In this document: in pieces, positions 15,407 to 22,815 of the stretch
Layout: each line of letters begins with the position of its first letter
Position numbering within the stretch: position 1 is the first letter of the stretch
Source of the DNA: Proluteimonas luteida
GTDB taxonomy: Bacteria; Pseudomonadota; Gammaproteobacteria; Xanthomonadales; Xanthomonadaceae
Reading direction: 5' to 3'
Length of the DNA stretch: 35,638 bases
Assembly: GCF_021191695.1 (NCBI RefSeq)
Contig: NZ_JAIWPT010000028.1
Span: 1 to 35,638 of the forward strand
The notes under the pieces: generated by a model
Databases searched by the model: none
Told to the model about the DNA's origin: nothing
Seen by the model: the letters and a program-made list of their open reading frames with translations, nothing else
Program-made: the position numbers and the translations under genes

Positions 15407-17404
15407 ATGAAACAGACGGCCGTTGTTTTTCTCGCACTGGCGCTCGGTACATTCTCGATCCACGCCGTCGCCGCGACGCCGCCCCCGATCGAGGACTTCG
15501 TCAGGCACCCCACGTACAGCAATGCCAAGATTTCGCCCTCGGGCGAATATCTCGCAATCACCGTGGACCGCGGCGACCAGGACGTGCTGACGATCATGCG
15601 CACCAGCGACCTGCAGATCCTCAAGGTCAATCAGTTGCCGGACAAGAAGAGCGTCGGCAGCTTCGAGTGGATCAGCCCCGAACGCATCATGTTCAATGCG
15701 GTGCGCAAGATGGGCGGCTACGCGCAACCGTTCCAGACCGGCGAATGGTTTGCCGTCAACGCCGACGGCTCGCAGCCCGTCCCGGTCATCTTCCGCGGGA
15801 CCCTGGACGCGACACGTCGCAGCCAGACCGTCGGAAACGAGAGCTTCTCGCTGCTCGATACATTGAAGGACGATGCCCGCAGGGTCATCATGCAGTCCCG
15901 GCACCCGCGCTCCTCGGAAGGTGCCGGTACCGAAGTCGTGACGGTGGACACCGTCAGCGGTCGCCGCACGTCCATGGGGCGCGCGCCGAAGGAAAACTGC
16001 AGTGTTTCGCTCGATGCCGACAAGGCACCTCGGTTCGCGGTCTGCTCATCGAGCCGCAACGAGGAAGGCGAGTATGAAGAGCGTACGGAACTGTACCGCC
16101 GTGATGGCGGCAGGTGGACGCTGGTCAGCGCATCGCGGTCGGAGGGCAAGCACCTGTGGGTCATTCGCACGACGCCCGCGGGCACCGTCTATGCGCTGCA
16201 AAGCGATGACACCGCGCCGGAAGCCGTCGGCACCCTGAACACGGACACCGGCGAGTTCACCACGCTCTACCAGGACGAAGTAGCCGACATCTCCCGCTAC
16301 ATCTGGTCGTCGGACGAGAACACCTTGCTCGCCATCGTCACCGAGGCCGGCGCGCCGAAGGTCACGATGATCGACGAAACGCATCCGGAGGCGGAACTCT
16401 ACGCTTCGCTGGCCGCGGCGTTCCCCGGCCAACTGGTCGATTTTTCCAGCCATACCGACGACGGCAGCCAGATCATCGTCTCGGTGTCGAGCGACAGCAA
16501 TCCCGGCGAGCTCTACCTCTACGACGCGCAGACAGGCAAGGCACGTTTCCTGATGCAGGGCCGGCAGTGGCTCGACAAGGACCAGATGGCCTCGACCAGG
16601 CCATTCACGTTCAAGTCCCGAGACGGCAAGGACATCTACGGTTACCTGACCATTCCGAACGGGTCGGATGGCCGGAATCTGCCGATGATCGTCAACCCGC
16701 ATGGCGGCCCCATCGGCCCGCGCGACCATTGGGGGTTCAACACCGAGTCGCAACTGCTCGCCAGTCGCGGCTATGCCGTCCTCAAGGTCAACTACCGTGG
16801 TTCCGGCGGCTATGGCAAGGCGTTCCAGGATGCCGGCCACCGCCAGTGGGCCGAGGGGATCCAGAACGACATCATCGATGCGACGAACTGGGCGATCGCG
16901 CAGGGACATGCGGATCCGGAGCGCATCTGCATCTATGGCGGCAGCTTCGGCGGCTATTCGGCACTGATGGCGCCGATCCGGGCACCGGGCCTGTTCAAGT
17001 GCACGTTCGGCTACGTCGGTGTCTACGACATCGACATGATGTTCAAGCGTGGCGACATCCCGCAGCGCGATTCCGGTCTTCGCTACCTGCGGCGTACCCA
17101 TGGCACCAACGCGGCCGATTGGGCCCGCAGTTCGCCAGCCCGGCGCGCCGGTGAAGTGGGGATTCCGGTCTACCTGGCGGCAGGCGCACGTGACCAGCGG
17201 ACGCCGCCGGAGCAGACCGAACTGATGAACCGGGCGCTGATCGCCGCCGGCAATCCTCCCGAAGGGATGATCATCCAGTCCGGCGAAATGCACGGGTTCT
17301 ACGACGAGAAGGCCAATCTGAACCTGTATACGGAAATGCTGAAGTTCTTCTCCCGCCATATCGGCGGCAGCGTCGAAGTCGGCGAGCCAGCCGCCGCCAA
17401 CTGA
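15407..17404 (+). CDS. Exported S9-family peptidase (prolyl-oligopeptidase type)
   Basis: This 665-residue protein has a signal peptide (residues 1-23, cleavage near HAVAA). A beta-propeller-like region (about 30-400) is followed by an alpha/beta-hydrolase domain (about 410-655). The catalytic triad is Ser513 in YGGSFGGYS, Asp596 in GARDQRT and His629 in EMHGFYD. NPHGGPIGPRDHWGF near 429-443 is the usual oxyanion-region motif. S9 enzymes cut short peptides, often after Pro or acylated residues; the lasso-peptide isopeptidases also belong here. AAGGA lies before the ATG at 15407. The gene lies 77 nt after the receptor gene, separated by a terminator, and ends in its own terminator. A periplasmic site next to an outer-membrane importer suggests processing of imported peptides, which is inference. 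Confidence 0.9.
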   Translation: MKQTAVVFLALALGTFSIHAVAATPPPIEDFVRHPTYSNAKISPSGEYLAITVDRGDQDVLTIMRTSDLQILKVNQLPDKKSVGSFEWISPERIMFNAVRKMGGYAQPFQTGEWFAVNADGSQPVPVIFRGTLDATRRSQTVGNESFSLLDTLKDDARRVIMQSRHPRSSEGAGTEVVTVDTVSGRRTSMGRAPKENCSVSLDADKAPRFAVCSSSRNEEGEYEERTELYRRDGGRWTLVSASRSEGKHLWVIRTTPAGTVYALQSDDTAPEAVGTLNTDTGEFTTLYQDEVADISRYIWSSDENTLLAIVTEAGAPKVTMIDETHPEAELYASLAAAFPGQLVDFSSHTDDGSQIIVSVSSDSNPGELYLYDAQTGKARFLMQGRQWLDKDQMASTRPFTFKSRDGKDIYGYLTIPNGSDGRNLPMIVNPHGGPIGPRDHWGFNTESQLLASRGYAVLKVNYRGSGGYGKAFQDAGHRQWAEGIQNDIIDATNWAIAQGHADPERICIYGGSFGGYSALMAPIRAPGLFKCTFGYVGVYDIDMMFKRGDIPQRDSGLRYLRRTHGTNAADWARSSPARRAGEVGIPVYLAAGARDQRTPPEQTELMNRALIAAGNPPEGMIIQSGEMHGFYDEKANLNLYTEMLKFFSRHIGGSVEVGEPAAAN

Positions 17405-17424
17405 TTGCGGTGCCGTGATGCCCT

Positions 17425-17458
17425 GCCCCCGCCGCGCCAGACGTGGCGGGGGCTTTTT
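17425..17458 (+). terminator. Terminator of the S9 peptidase gene
   Basis: GCCCCCGCC (17425-17433) pairs with GGCGGGGGC (17445-17453) across 11 nt, followed by five T residues at 17454-17458. It begins 20 nt after the peptidase stop. Confidence 0.85.
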
Positions 17459-17528
17459 CGTTGTCACGGCTTGCTGCCGCACCCGGTGATGGATGCAGGC
17501 CGAGCATGCGCTGAACGTGACGCCCGAC

Positions 17529-17560
17529 TTGACGCCAACGCGATGCGGATCGGGTATATA
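17529..17560 (+). promoter_or_regulatory. Candidate promoter of the DUF2147 gene
   Basis: TTGACG (17529-17534) matches the -35 consensus at five positions, and TATATA (17555-17560) lies in a short A+T-rich patch. The 20-nt spacing is longer than ideal, so either box may be used with a weaker partner. It falls 58 nt before the ATG. Confidence 0.4.
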
Positions 17561-17617
17561 TCGCGCGACCCTTCCGGCACTCCGCCGGGAGGGACGGGCA
17601 TTCCGAGGAGGGAATCC

Positions 17618-18058
17618 ATGTTGAAGAAGAAATCGCGCCTGCTGCTGTTGCTGGCACTGCCGCTGGCCATGGTGTCGTTGTCGGCCGCGGCACAGTCGCC
17701 CGTCGGCCGCTGGAAGACCATTGACGACGAGACCGGCCGGGTGAAGTCGATCGTCGAGATCAGCCAGGCGGCCAACGGCAACCTCAGCGGCCGGGTGGTG
17801 CAGGTGCTGCAGTCCGACCGTGGGCCGAACCCGACCTGCGACAAGTGCAGCGGCGAGCGCAAGGACCAGCCGATCACCGGCATGACGATCCTGTGGGACC
17901 TCAGGCCGTCCGGCAGCGAGTGGTCCGGCGGCACGATCCTGGACCCGGCGAACGGCAAGACCTACCGGTCCAAGGCCAAACTGCTCGACGACAACCGGCT
18001 CGGGGTCTCGGGCTGCGTCGCGTTCATCTGCCGCGAACAGGTGTGGCAGCGTGAGTGA
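17618..18058 (+). CDS. DUF2147 small exported protein
   Basis: This 146-residue protein has a Lys-rich N-terminus and hydrophobic segment forming a signal peptide ending at about SAAAQ (residue 28). The mature domain begins SPVGRWKTIDDETG and contains SIVEIS and GRVVQVL, the signature of the DUF2147 family. Cys pairs are present in CDKC (CxxC) and in the C-terminal VSGCVAFICR. From memory, members are small periplasmic beta-rich proteins of unknown function found in many proteobacteria. GAGGAGGGAA before the ATG is a very strong ribosome binding site, which fixes the start. It is monocistronic, with a terminator on each side. Confidence 0.85.
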   Translation: MLKKKSRLLLLLALPLAMVSLSAAAQSPVGRWKTIDDETGRVKSIVEISQAANGNLSGRVVQVLQSDRGPNPTCDKCSGERKDQPITGMTILWDLRPSGSEWSGGTILDPANGKTYRSKAKLLDDNRLGVSGCVAFICREQVWQRE

Positions 18059-18084
18059 TGCCGCCCGATCCGGTGCGGTGACGC

Positions 18085-18109
18085 GGGCCCGGCGATGCCG
18101 GGCCCTTTT
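18085..18109 (+). terminator. Terminator of the DUF2147 gene
   Basis: GGGCCCGGC (18085-18093) and GCCGGGCCC (18097-18105) form a perfect 9-bp stem with loop GAT, followed by TTTT. It separates the less G+C-rich block from metG. Confidence 0.8.
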
Positions 18110-18183
18110 CGTTGGGTGGGCTGCTTTCCCGCGATCCGATGCGGCGGAAACGGGCCGCGACGGCCAGGACCGCCAGCGCCGCA

Positions 18184-18192
18184 TGCGATAAT
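18184..18192 (+). promoter_or_regulatory. Extended -10 promoter of metG
   Basis: TGCGATAAT at 18184-18192 is a TG-n extended -10 with GATAAT matching five of six positions, 29 nt before the metG ATG. Extended -10 promoters can work without a -35, and none is evident here. Confidence 0.5.
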
Positions 18193-18220
18193 TTCCGGTC
18201 CTTCCCCCGCTCCCCCCGCC

Positions 18221-20278
18221 ATGTCGCGCAAGCTGCTCGTCACCACCGCCCTGCCCTACGCCAACGGCCCGCTGCACCTCGGCCATCTGGTCGGCTACAT
18301 CCAGGCCGACATCTGGGTGCGCGCGCGGCGCATGGCGGGCGACACGGTGCACTTCGTCTGCGCCGACGACACCCACGGCACGCCGATCATGCTGGCGGCC
18401 GAGAAGGCCGGCACCACGCCGGAAGCCTTCATCGCCGGCATCCAGGCTGGTCACGAACGCGATTTCGCCGGTTTCGGCGTCGCCTTCGACCATTACGATT
18501 CGACCAACTCCGACGTCAATCGCGAGACGGTCGAGGACATCTATGCGCGGCTCGTCGCCGGCGGCCACATCGCGCGCCGCGACGTCGCCCAGCTCTACGA
18601 TCCGGTGCGGCAGATGTTCCTGCCCGACCGCTACGTCAAGGGCACCTGCCCCAGGTGCGGCACGCCTGACCAGTACGGCGACAACTGCGAGCACTGCGGC
18701 GCGACCTATGCGCCGAGCGAGCTGATCGATCCGGTCTCGGTGGTCAGCGGCGCGGCGCCGGAGATCCGCGAATCGGAACATTTCTTCTTCGAAGTCGGCC
18801 ACTTCGAGGGCTTCCTGCGCGAATGGCTCGCCGGCGATGTCGCCAGCAGCGGCGTCAAGGCCAAGCTGCTGGAATGGCTGGACGGCGACGGCGGCCTGCG
18901 TGCCTGGGACATCTCGCGCGATGCGCCGTACTTCGGCTTCGAGATCCCAGGCCATCCCGGCAAGTTCTTCTACGTCTGGCTGGATGCGCCGATCGGCTAC
19001 CTGAGCAGCTTCAAGGCGCTGTGCGCGCGCGATGGCATCGATTTCGACGCCTACCTCGGCACCGGCAGCGATGCCGAGCTGCACCACTTCATCGGCAAGG
19101 ACATCGTCAACTTCCACGGCCTGTTCTGGCCGGCAATGCTGCACGGTGCCGGCATGCGCGCGCCGACGCGGCTGCACGTCAACGGCTACCTGATGGTCGA
19201 CGGGGCGAAGATGTCGAAATCGCGCGGCACCTTCGTCATGGCCCGCACCTACCTGGACCAGGGCCTGCACCCGGAAGCGCTGCGCTACTACTTCGCGGCG
19301 AAATCCTCGGGTGGCGTCGACGACCTCGACCTCAACCTGGCCGACTTCGTCGCGCGGGTGAACGCGGATCTGGTCGGCAAGTTCGTCAACCTCGCCAGCC
19401 GCTGCGCCGGTTTCATCGGCAAGCGCTTCGACGGCCGCCTCGCCGCGGCACTGCCGGAGCCGGCGATGTACGCGCGCTTCATCGAGGCGCTGGCACCGGT
19501 CCGCGACGCCTATGCGCGCAACGATCCGGCCAGCGTGCTGCGCCAGGTCATGGCGCTGGCCGACGAGGCCAACCGCTACATCGACGAGCGCAAGCCGTGG
19601 GTGATCGCCAAGCAGGACGGCAGCGACGCCGAACTGCAGGCCGTGTGCACGCAGGGCCTGAACCTGTTCCGCGTGCTGGCAGGCGCCCTGCGCCCGGTGC
19701 TGCCCGGCATCGCCGATGCGGTCGATGCGTTCCTCGCCGCCCCGTCGCGCGCGTGGGCCGATCTCGACACACCGCTGCTCGACCATGCGATCGCCCCGTA
19801 CACCGCGCTGTTCACCCGCATCGACCCGAAGCAGATCGACGCCATGACCGAAGCCAGCAAGGACACCATGACCGCAACGCCCGCCCCCGGAAAAGCCGCC
19901 GCCGCGCCGCCTGCTGCAGCGCAGACGCCCGCGGAGACCGATGCCGCCACGGTGTCGATCGACGACTTCGCCAGGCTCGACCTGCGCATCGGCAGGGTCG
20001 TGGCCTGCGAGGCCGTCGAGGGCTCGGACAAGCTGCTGCGCTTCGAACTCGACGCCGGCGCGCTGGGCAGGCGCCAGATCTTCTCCGGCATCCGCGCCAG
20101 CTATGCCGACCCCGGCGCGCTGGTCGGCCGCAACGTGGTGTTCATCGCCAACCTGGCGCCGCGCAAGATGCGCTTCGGCATCAGCGAGGGCATGATCCTG
20201 TCGGCCGGTTTCGACGGCGGTGCACTCGCGCTGCTCGATGCCGACGATGGCGCCGCTCCGGGCATGCCGGTCCGCTGA
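18221..20278 (+). CDS. metG: Methionyl-tRNA synthetase
   Basis: This 685-residue class I synthetase charges tRNA-Met. The HIGH element is HLGH at 19-22 in YANGPLHLGH, and KMSKS is at 330-334. A four-Cys zinc knuckle spans 143-159 (CPRC and CEHC), as in the E. coli-type enzyme. The C-terminal EMAP/tRNA-binding domain (about 577-685, starting IDDFARLDLRIGRV) serves for dimerisation and tRNA binding, after an Ala/Pro linker. The ATG at 18221 starts the canonical SRKLLVTTALPYANG; upstream in-frame sequence is non-coding. In xanthomonads metG commonly lies near mrp and dcd; here the receptor block lies between them. An RnfB-like gene follows after 31 nt. Confidence 0.97.
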   Translation: MSRKLLVTTALPYANGPLHLGHLVGYIQADIWVRARRMAGDTVHFVCADDTHGTPIMLAAEKAGTTPEAFIAGIQAGHERDFAGFGVAFDHYDSTNSDVNRETVEDIYARLVAGGHIARRDVAQLYDPVRQMFLPDRYVKGTCPRCGTPDQYGDNCEHCGATYAPSELIDPVSVVSGAAPEIRESEHFFFEVGHFEGFLREWLAGDVASSGVKAKLLEWLDGDGGLRAWDISRDAPYFGFEIPGHPGKFFYVWLDAPIGYLSSFKALCARDGIDFDAYLGTGSDAELHHFIGKDIVNFHGLFWPAMLHGAGMRAPTRLHVNGYLMVDGAKMSKSRGTFVMARTYLDQGLHPEALRYYFAAKSSGGVDDLDLNLADFVARVNADLVGKFVNLASRCAGFIGKRFDGRLAAALPEPAMYARFIEALAPVRDAYARNDPASVLRQVMALADEANRYIDERKPWVIAKQDGSDAELQAVCTQGLNLFRVLAGALRPVLPGIADAVDAFLAAPSRAWADLDTPLLDHAIAPYTALFTRIDPKQIDAMTEASKDTMTATPAPGKAAAAPPAAAQTPAETDAATVSIDDFARLDLRIGRVVACEAVEGSDKLLRFELDAGALGRRQIFSGIRASYADPGALVGRNVVFIANLAPRKMRFGISEGMILSAGFDGGALALLDADDGAAPGMPVR

Positions 20279-20309
20279 CACGCGCCGGCACGCGCGCCGC
20301 CTGCCCGCC

Positions 20310-20732
20310 ATGCCCACCCCCCTGCCCGCGCTCGTCGAACGCCTCGACCGGCTGCTGCCGCAGACGCAGTGCGGCCAGTGCGGCTACGCCGGTTGCCGCC
20401 CGTACGCGGAAGCGATGGCCGCGGGCCTGGCCGGCATCGACCATTGCCCGCCGGGTGGCGACGCGGGCGCCCGCGCCCTTGCCCGCGTGCTCGACGTCCC
20501 GGCGCGTCCCTACGATCGCAGCCGCGGCACCCAGACGATGGCGCAGGTTGCGGTCATCGTCGAGGCCGACTGCATCGGCTGTACCAAGTGCATCCAGGCC
20601 TGTCCGGTCGACGCGATCGTCGGCGGATCGAAGCTGATGCACACCGTCGTCGCGCCGCTTTGCACCGGCTGCGAACTGTGCGTGCCGGCCTGCCCGGTCG
20701 ACTGCATCGTGCTGCAGCCAGCCCGGAACTGA
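20310..20732 (+). CDS. rnfB: RnfB-like soluble 2[4Fe-4S] ferredoxin
   Basis: This 140-residue protein contains the RnfB-type cluster motif (Cys21, Cys24, Cys29 and Cys46, CGQCGYAGC) and two ferredoxin motifs: Cys88/91/94/98 (CIGCTKCIQACP) and Cys118/121/124/128 (CTGCELCVPACP). That gives three [4Fe-4S] clusters in all. It lacks the N-terminal membrane helix of true RnfB, and no rnfA, C, D, G or E gene is nearby, so it probably works as a free electron carrier rather than in an Rnf pump. The ATG at 20310 is chosen because RnfB homology begins there; a longer frame overlaps metG. The stop lies 2 nt from the stop of the convergent TraB/GumN gene with no terminator between. Confidence 0.85.
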   Translation: MPTPLPALVERLDRLLPQTQCGQCGYAGCRPYAEAMAAGLAGIDHCPPGGDAGARALARVLDVPARPYDRSRGTQTMAQVAVIVEADCIGCTKCIQACPVDAIVGGSKLMHTVVAPLCTGCELCVPACPVDCIVLQPARN

Positions 20733-20734
20733 AC

Positions 20735-21820
20735 TCAGGGCGCGGCCGTCTCCGGCATGGACGGCTCCGGGACCAGGGCCGGTTCGACAACGGCCGGAAA
20801 CGGAACCGTCGGATACTTCGCCGTCGCCGGTGCCGCGTCGCAGGCGGAACACACCCGCTCGACGGAATAGCCCTTCGCCGCAAGCTTGTCGACGACGCCG
20901 TCCTCGCCGAGCAGGTGCAGGGCGCCGACGACCACCAGGGTGTCGCCTGTCTCCTGCAGCATCTGCTCGAGCTTCGGCAGCCACGCGTCGTTGCGTTCGG
21001 TGTTGATGCGGGCATACAGCGCCGGGAACCGGGCGCGCATGTCCACCGCCATCTCGTTCCACAGCGTGTCGGCGTCGCCGTTGCGCCACGCGCCGTGCAG
21101 CAGTTCGATCTGGGCCTGCCCGTCCTCGGTCTGCGCCAGCGCTTCCTGCAGCATCTGCACCTGCTCGAGACGGTCCATGCCGTCGAAGAAGGCGATCTGC
21201 TGCTGCGCGGTTTCCAGGCCCGAGGTCGGCTTGCCCGCTTCGGTCGCCTGCCGGCCGAGGTTCGTGTCCAGGCCAAGCGCGGGATCGAGGCCGTAGCGCC
21301 CCAGCTCGGTCGTGGTCAGGATCAGCGATGCGAACCACGGCTCGAACATCTGCAGGGTCTGCGCGCTCATGCCCATCGCCTGCAGGGTCGGCAGGTTGGA
21401 CTGCACCCAGGCGCCAAGTGCGGCGACGGTGCCGGCCGGCAGTTCATCGTCGAGCCGCGAGCCGTCACTGCGCAATCCGGCCTGCATCATCTGCGTGGCC
21501 AGCATCGGCGAAGCCATCTCGTCGGGCGCGAGCTCGAACACCACGTCGTCCACGCGCGCGAGCGCCTGGTCGACGTCGCCGGACAGGGGATAGTCGCTCG
21601 GCTTGAGGAAATGGAACGAGCCGAGCAGGAACAGCGTGCCGTGCTCGCCACGCACCTGCCACAGCAGCGGCACGGGCGGCGCCTGCGTGGCCGGAACGTC
21701 GGCGATCGCCAGCGGGTCGGCCGCGGCGGGGGTTCGCTCCGCCTGGACCAGGCCCGCGATGAGCAGGCCCGCGGCGATCAGCGGAGCCAGGAGGACACTG
21801 CGGGGCGAAGCGAAGCGCAT
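20735..21820 (-). CDS. TraB/GumN family exported protein
   Basis: This 361-residue protein has a signal peptide (about residues 1-27, ending AGLVQA). Its TraB/GumN domain shows the paired GxxH motifs: GSFH at 67-70 within FLLGSFHFL, and GALH at 299-302 within VVVGALHLLG. These resemble the metal-binding residues of the Tiki/TraB erythromycin-esterase-like fold, so a metallopeptidase activity is suspected but not established for bacterial members. Xanthomonas GumN lies at the end of the xanthan cluster; no gum genes are here. The C-terminus is Pro-rich with two Cys (VCSAC) near residue 325. The ATG at 21820 is fixed by the signal peptide; 46 nt separate it from the DUF1684 gene upstream. Confidence 0.88.
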   Translation of the reverse strand: MRFASPRSVLLAPLIAAGLLIAGLVQAERTPAAADPLAIADVPATQAPPVPLLWQVRGEHGTLFLLGSFHFLKPSDYPLSGDVDQALARVDDVVFELAPDEMASPMLATQMMQAGLRSDGSRLDDELPAGTVAALGAWVQSNLPTLQAMGMSAQTLQMFEPWFASLILTTTELGRYGLDPALGLDTNLGRQATEAGKPTSGLETAQQQIAFFDGMDRLEQVQMLQEALAQTEDGQAQIELLHGAWRNGDADTLWNEMAVDMRARFPALYARINTERNDAWLPKLEQMLQETGDTLVVVGALHLLGEDGVVDKLAAKGYSVERVCSACDAAPATAKYPTVPFPAVVEPALVPEPSMPETAAP

Positions 21821-21866
21821 GGAAAGATCCCTGTCTGCGGGCCGGGCGGTGCCCGGCGAAAAAACG

Positions 21867-22814
21867 TCAAAGCACCGGCTTGGCGTAGGCCTTCTCGCCG
21901 GCCGTGATCGCCAGGTCGAGACGGTTCTCCTGCGGCGGCAACGGGCAGGTGGCGAACGGAGTGAAGGCGCACGGCGGGTTGTAGGCGCGGTTGAAGTCGA
22001 GCACGACGTGCCCATCCGCGTCCGGCGCCGCGGTATCGAGATAGCGGCCGGCGCCGTAGCTGCCATGCCCGCTGGTCCGGTCGGCGAGGATCAGGAACAG
22101 GCCGCCCGCCTCGCCCTCGACGGCCTGCAGCGTGTAGGACGCACCGTCGCGTTCGAAGGTGACCGCGCCCGGGCAGGGCATCCGGTTGATGGTGCCGATG
22201 ATGTCGGCGATCTCGATCGTGGTACCGGGCGCCGCTGGCGTGAAGCGGGCATCGATGCGCCAGTCGCGGTCGATGGGCCAGTAGTCGAGTCCCGCGAAAC
22301 CGGTGCGCGTGGGCGCGTCGGCATGGCGTACCCGCAGCGCCTTGCGGTTGCCGCGTTCGATGACGCTCAGCTGGCCCTTGCCGTCGTCGAAGCCGATCGT
22401 GCCCGGGGTTTCGTCGCGGTCGGTCCGCACGCGCGCGCGGCCGCGCAGCGGCGCGCCATCGAGCGTCAACGCCGCGCCACGCTCGGGCGTGAAGAACAGC
22501 GCGTCGCCCTGCTGTTGCAGCAGGCCGAGCTTGCCGGGCCCCATCGCGATGCGCAGGCCGCTGGTCGCATCGCTGCCGACGTAGTGCGCCTTGAGTTCCA
22601 GCCAGTGCAGGCCGATCAGGCTGGTCCAGCCGTCGGGCGCGGTCAGCCGTTCCTCGCGCTGCCGCTGCCAGGACCGGGTCTCGTCGACGAAAGCCTGGTC
22701 CAGGCGCGCGGTCTCGGCGGCCGTGGCCGGATCGGCGCTGGCATCGCCGCCCGCGCAGCCCGTGAACAGCAGCGCGGCGGCCAGGGCCGGAAGGATCAGA
22801 CGCATACGGCTCAT
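21867..22814 (-). CDS. DUF1684 lipoprotein coupled to mutL
   Basis: This 315-residue protein begins with a lipoprotein signal, MSRMRLILPALAAALL then FTGC, with lipidated Cys20. The DUF1684 signature is clear near the C-terminus: DFNRAYNPPCAF, then TCPLPPQENRL. Members are of unknown function. The two conserved Cys in that block may form a disulfide or bind a metal. The ATG at 22814 lies 1 nt after the mutL stop (TGAGATG), with GAGGA at 7-nt spacing. A second ATG at 22805 is possible and would leave a shorter signal. Co-translation with mutL looks like an operon accident, as an outer-membrane lipoprotein has no evident mismatch-repair role. Confidence 0.87.
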   Translation of the reverse strand: MSRMRLILPALAAALLFTGCAGGDASADPATAAETARLDQAFVDETRSWQRQREERLTAPDGWTSLIGLHWLELKAHYVGSDATSGLRIAMGPGKLGLLQQQGDALFFTPERGAALTLDGAPLRGRARVRTDRDETPGTIGFDDGKGQLSVIERGNRKALRVRHADAPTRTGFAGLDYWPIDRDWRIDARFTPAAPGTTIEIADIIGTINRMPCPGAVTFERDGASYTLQAVEGEAGGLFLILADRTSGHGSYGAGRYLDTAAPDADGHVVLDFNRAYNPPCAFTPFATCPLPPQENRLDLAITAGEKAYAKPVL

Positions 22815-22815
22815 C

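Noticed and set aside
12459..17404. A complete lasso-peptide biosynthetic cluster
   Set aside because: No precursor peptide, B protease or asparagine-synthetase-like C gene is found; only a receptor and an S9 peptidase are present.
16046..20317. A 1423-codon open frame on the minus strand
   Set aside because: It lies antisense to metG, the DUF2147 gene and the S9 peptidase, all of which have complete motifs. The translation is low-complexity Arg/Ala/Gly/Val with no family feature. High G+C explains the lack of stops.
20310..20732. Part of an Rnf/Rsx redox complex operon
   Set aside because: No rnfA, C, D, G or E gene is adjacent and the membrane helix of RnfB is missing.
20735..21820. Part of an exopolysaccharide (gum) cluster because of GumN similarity
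   Set aside because: No glycosyltransferase, polymerase or export gene is nearby; TraB/GumN proteins occur widely outside such clusters.
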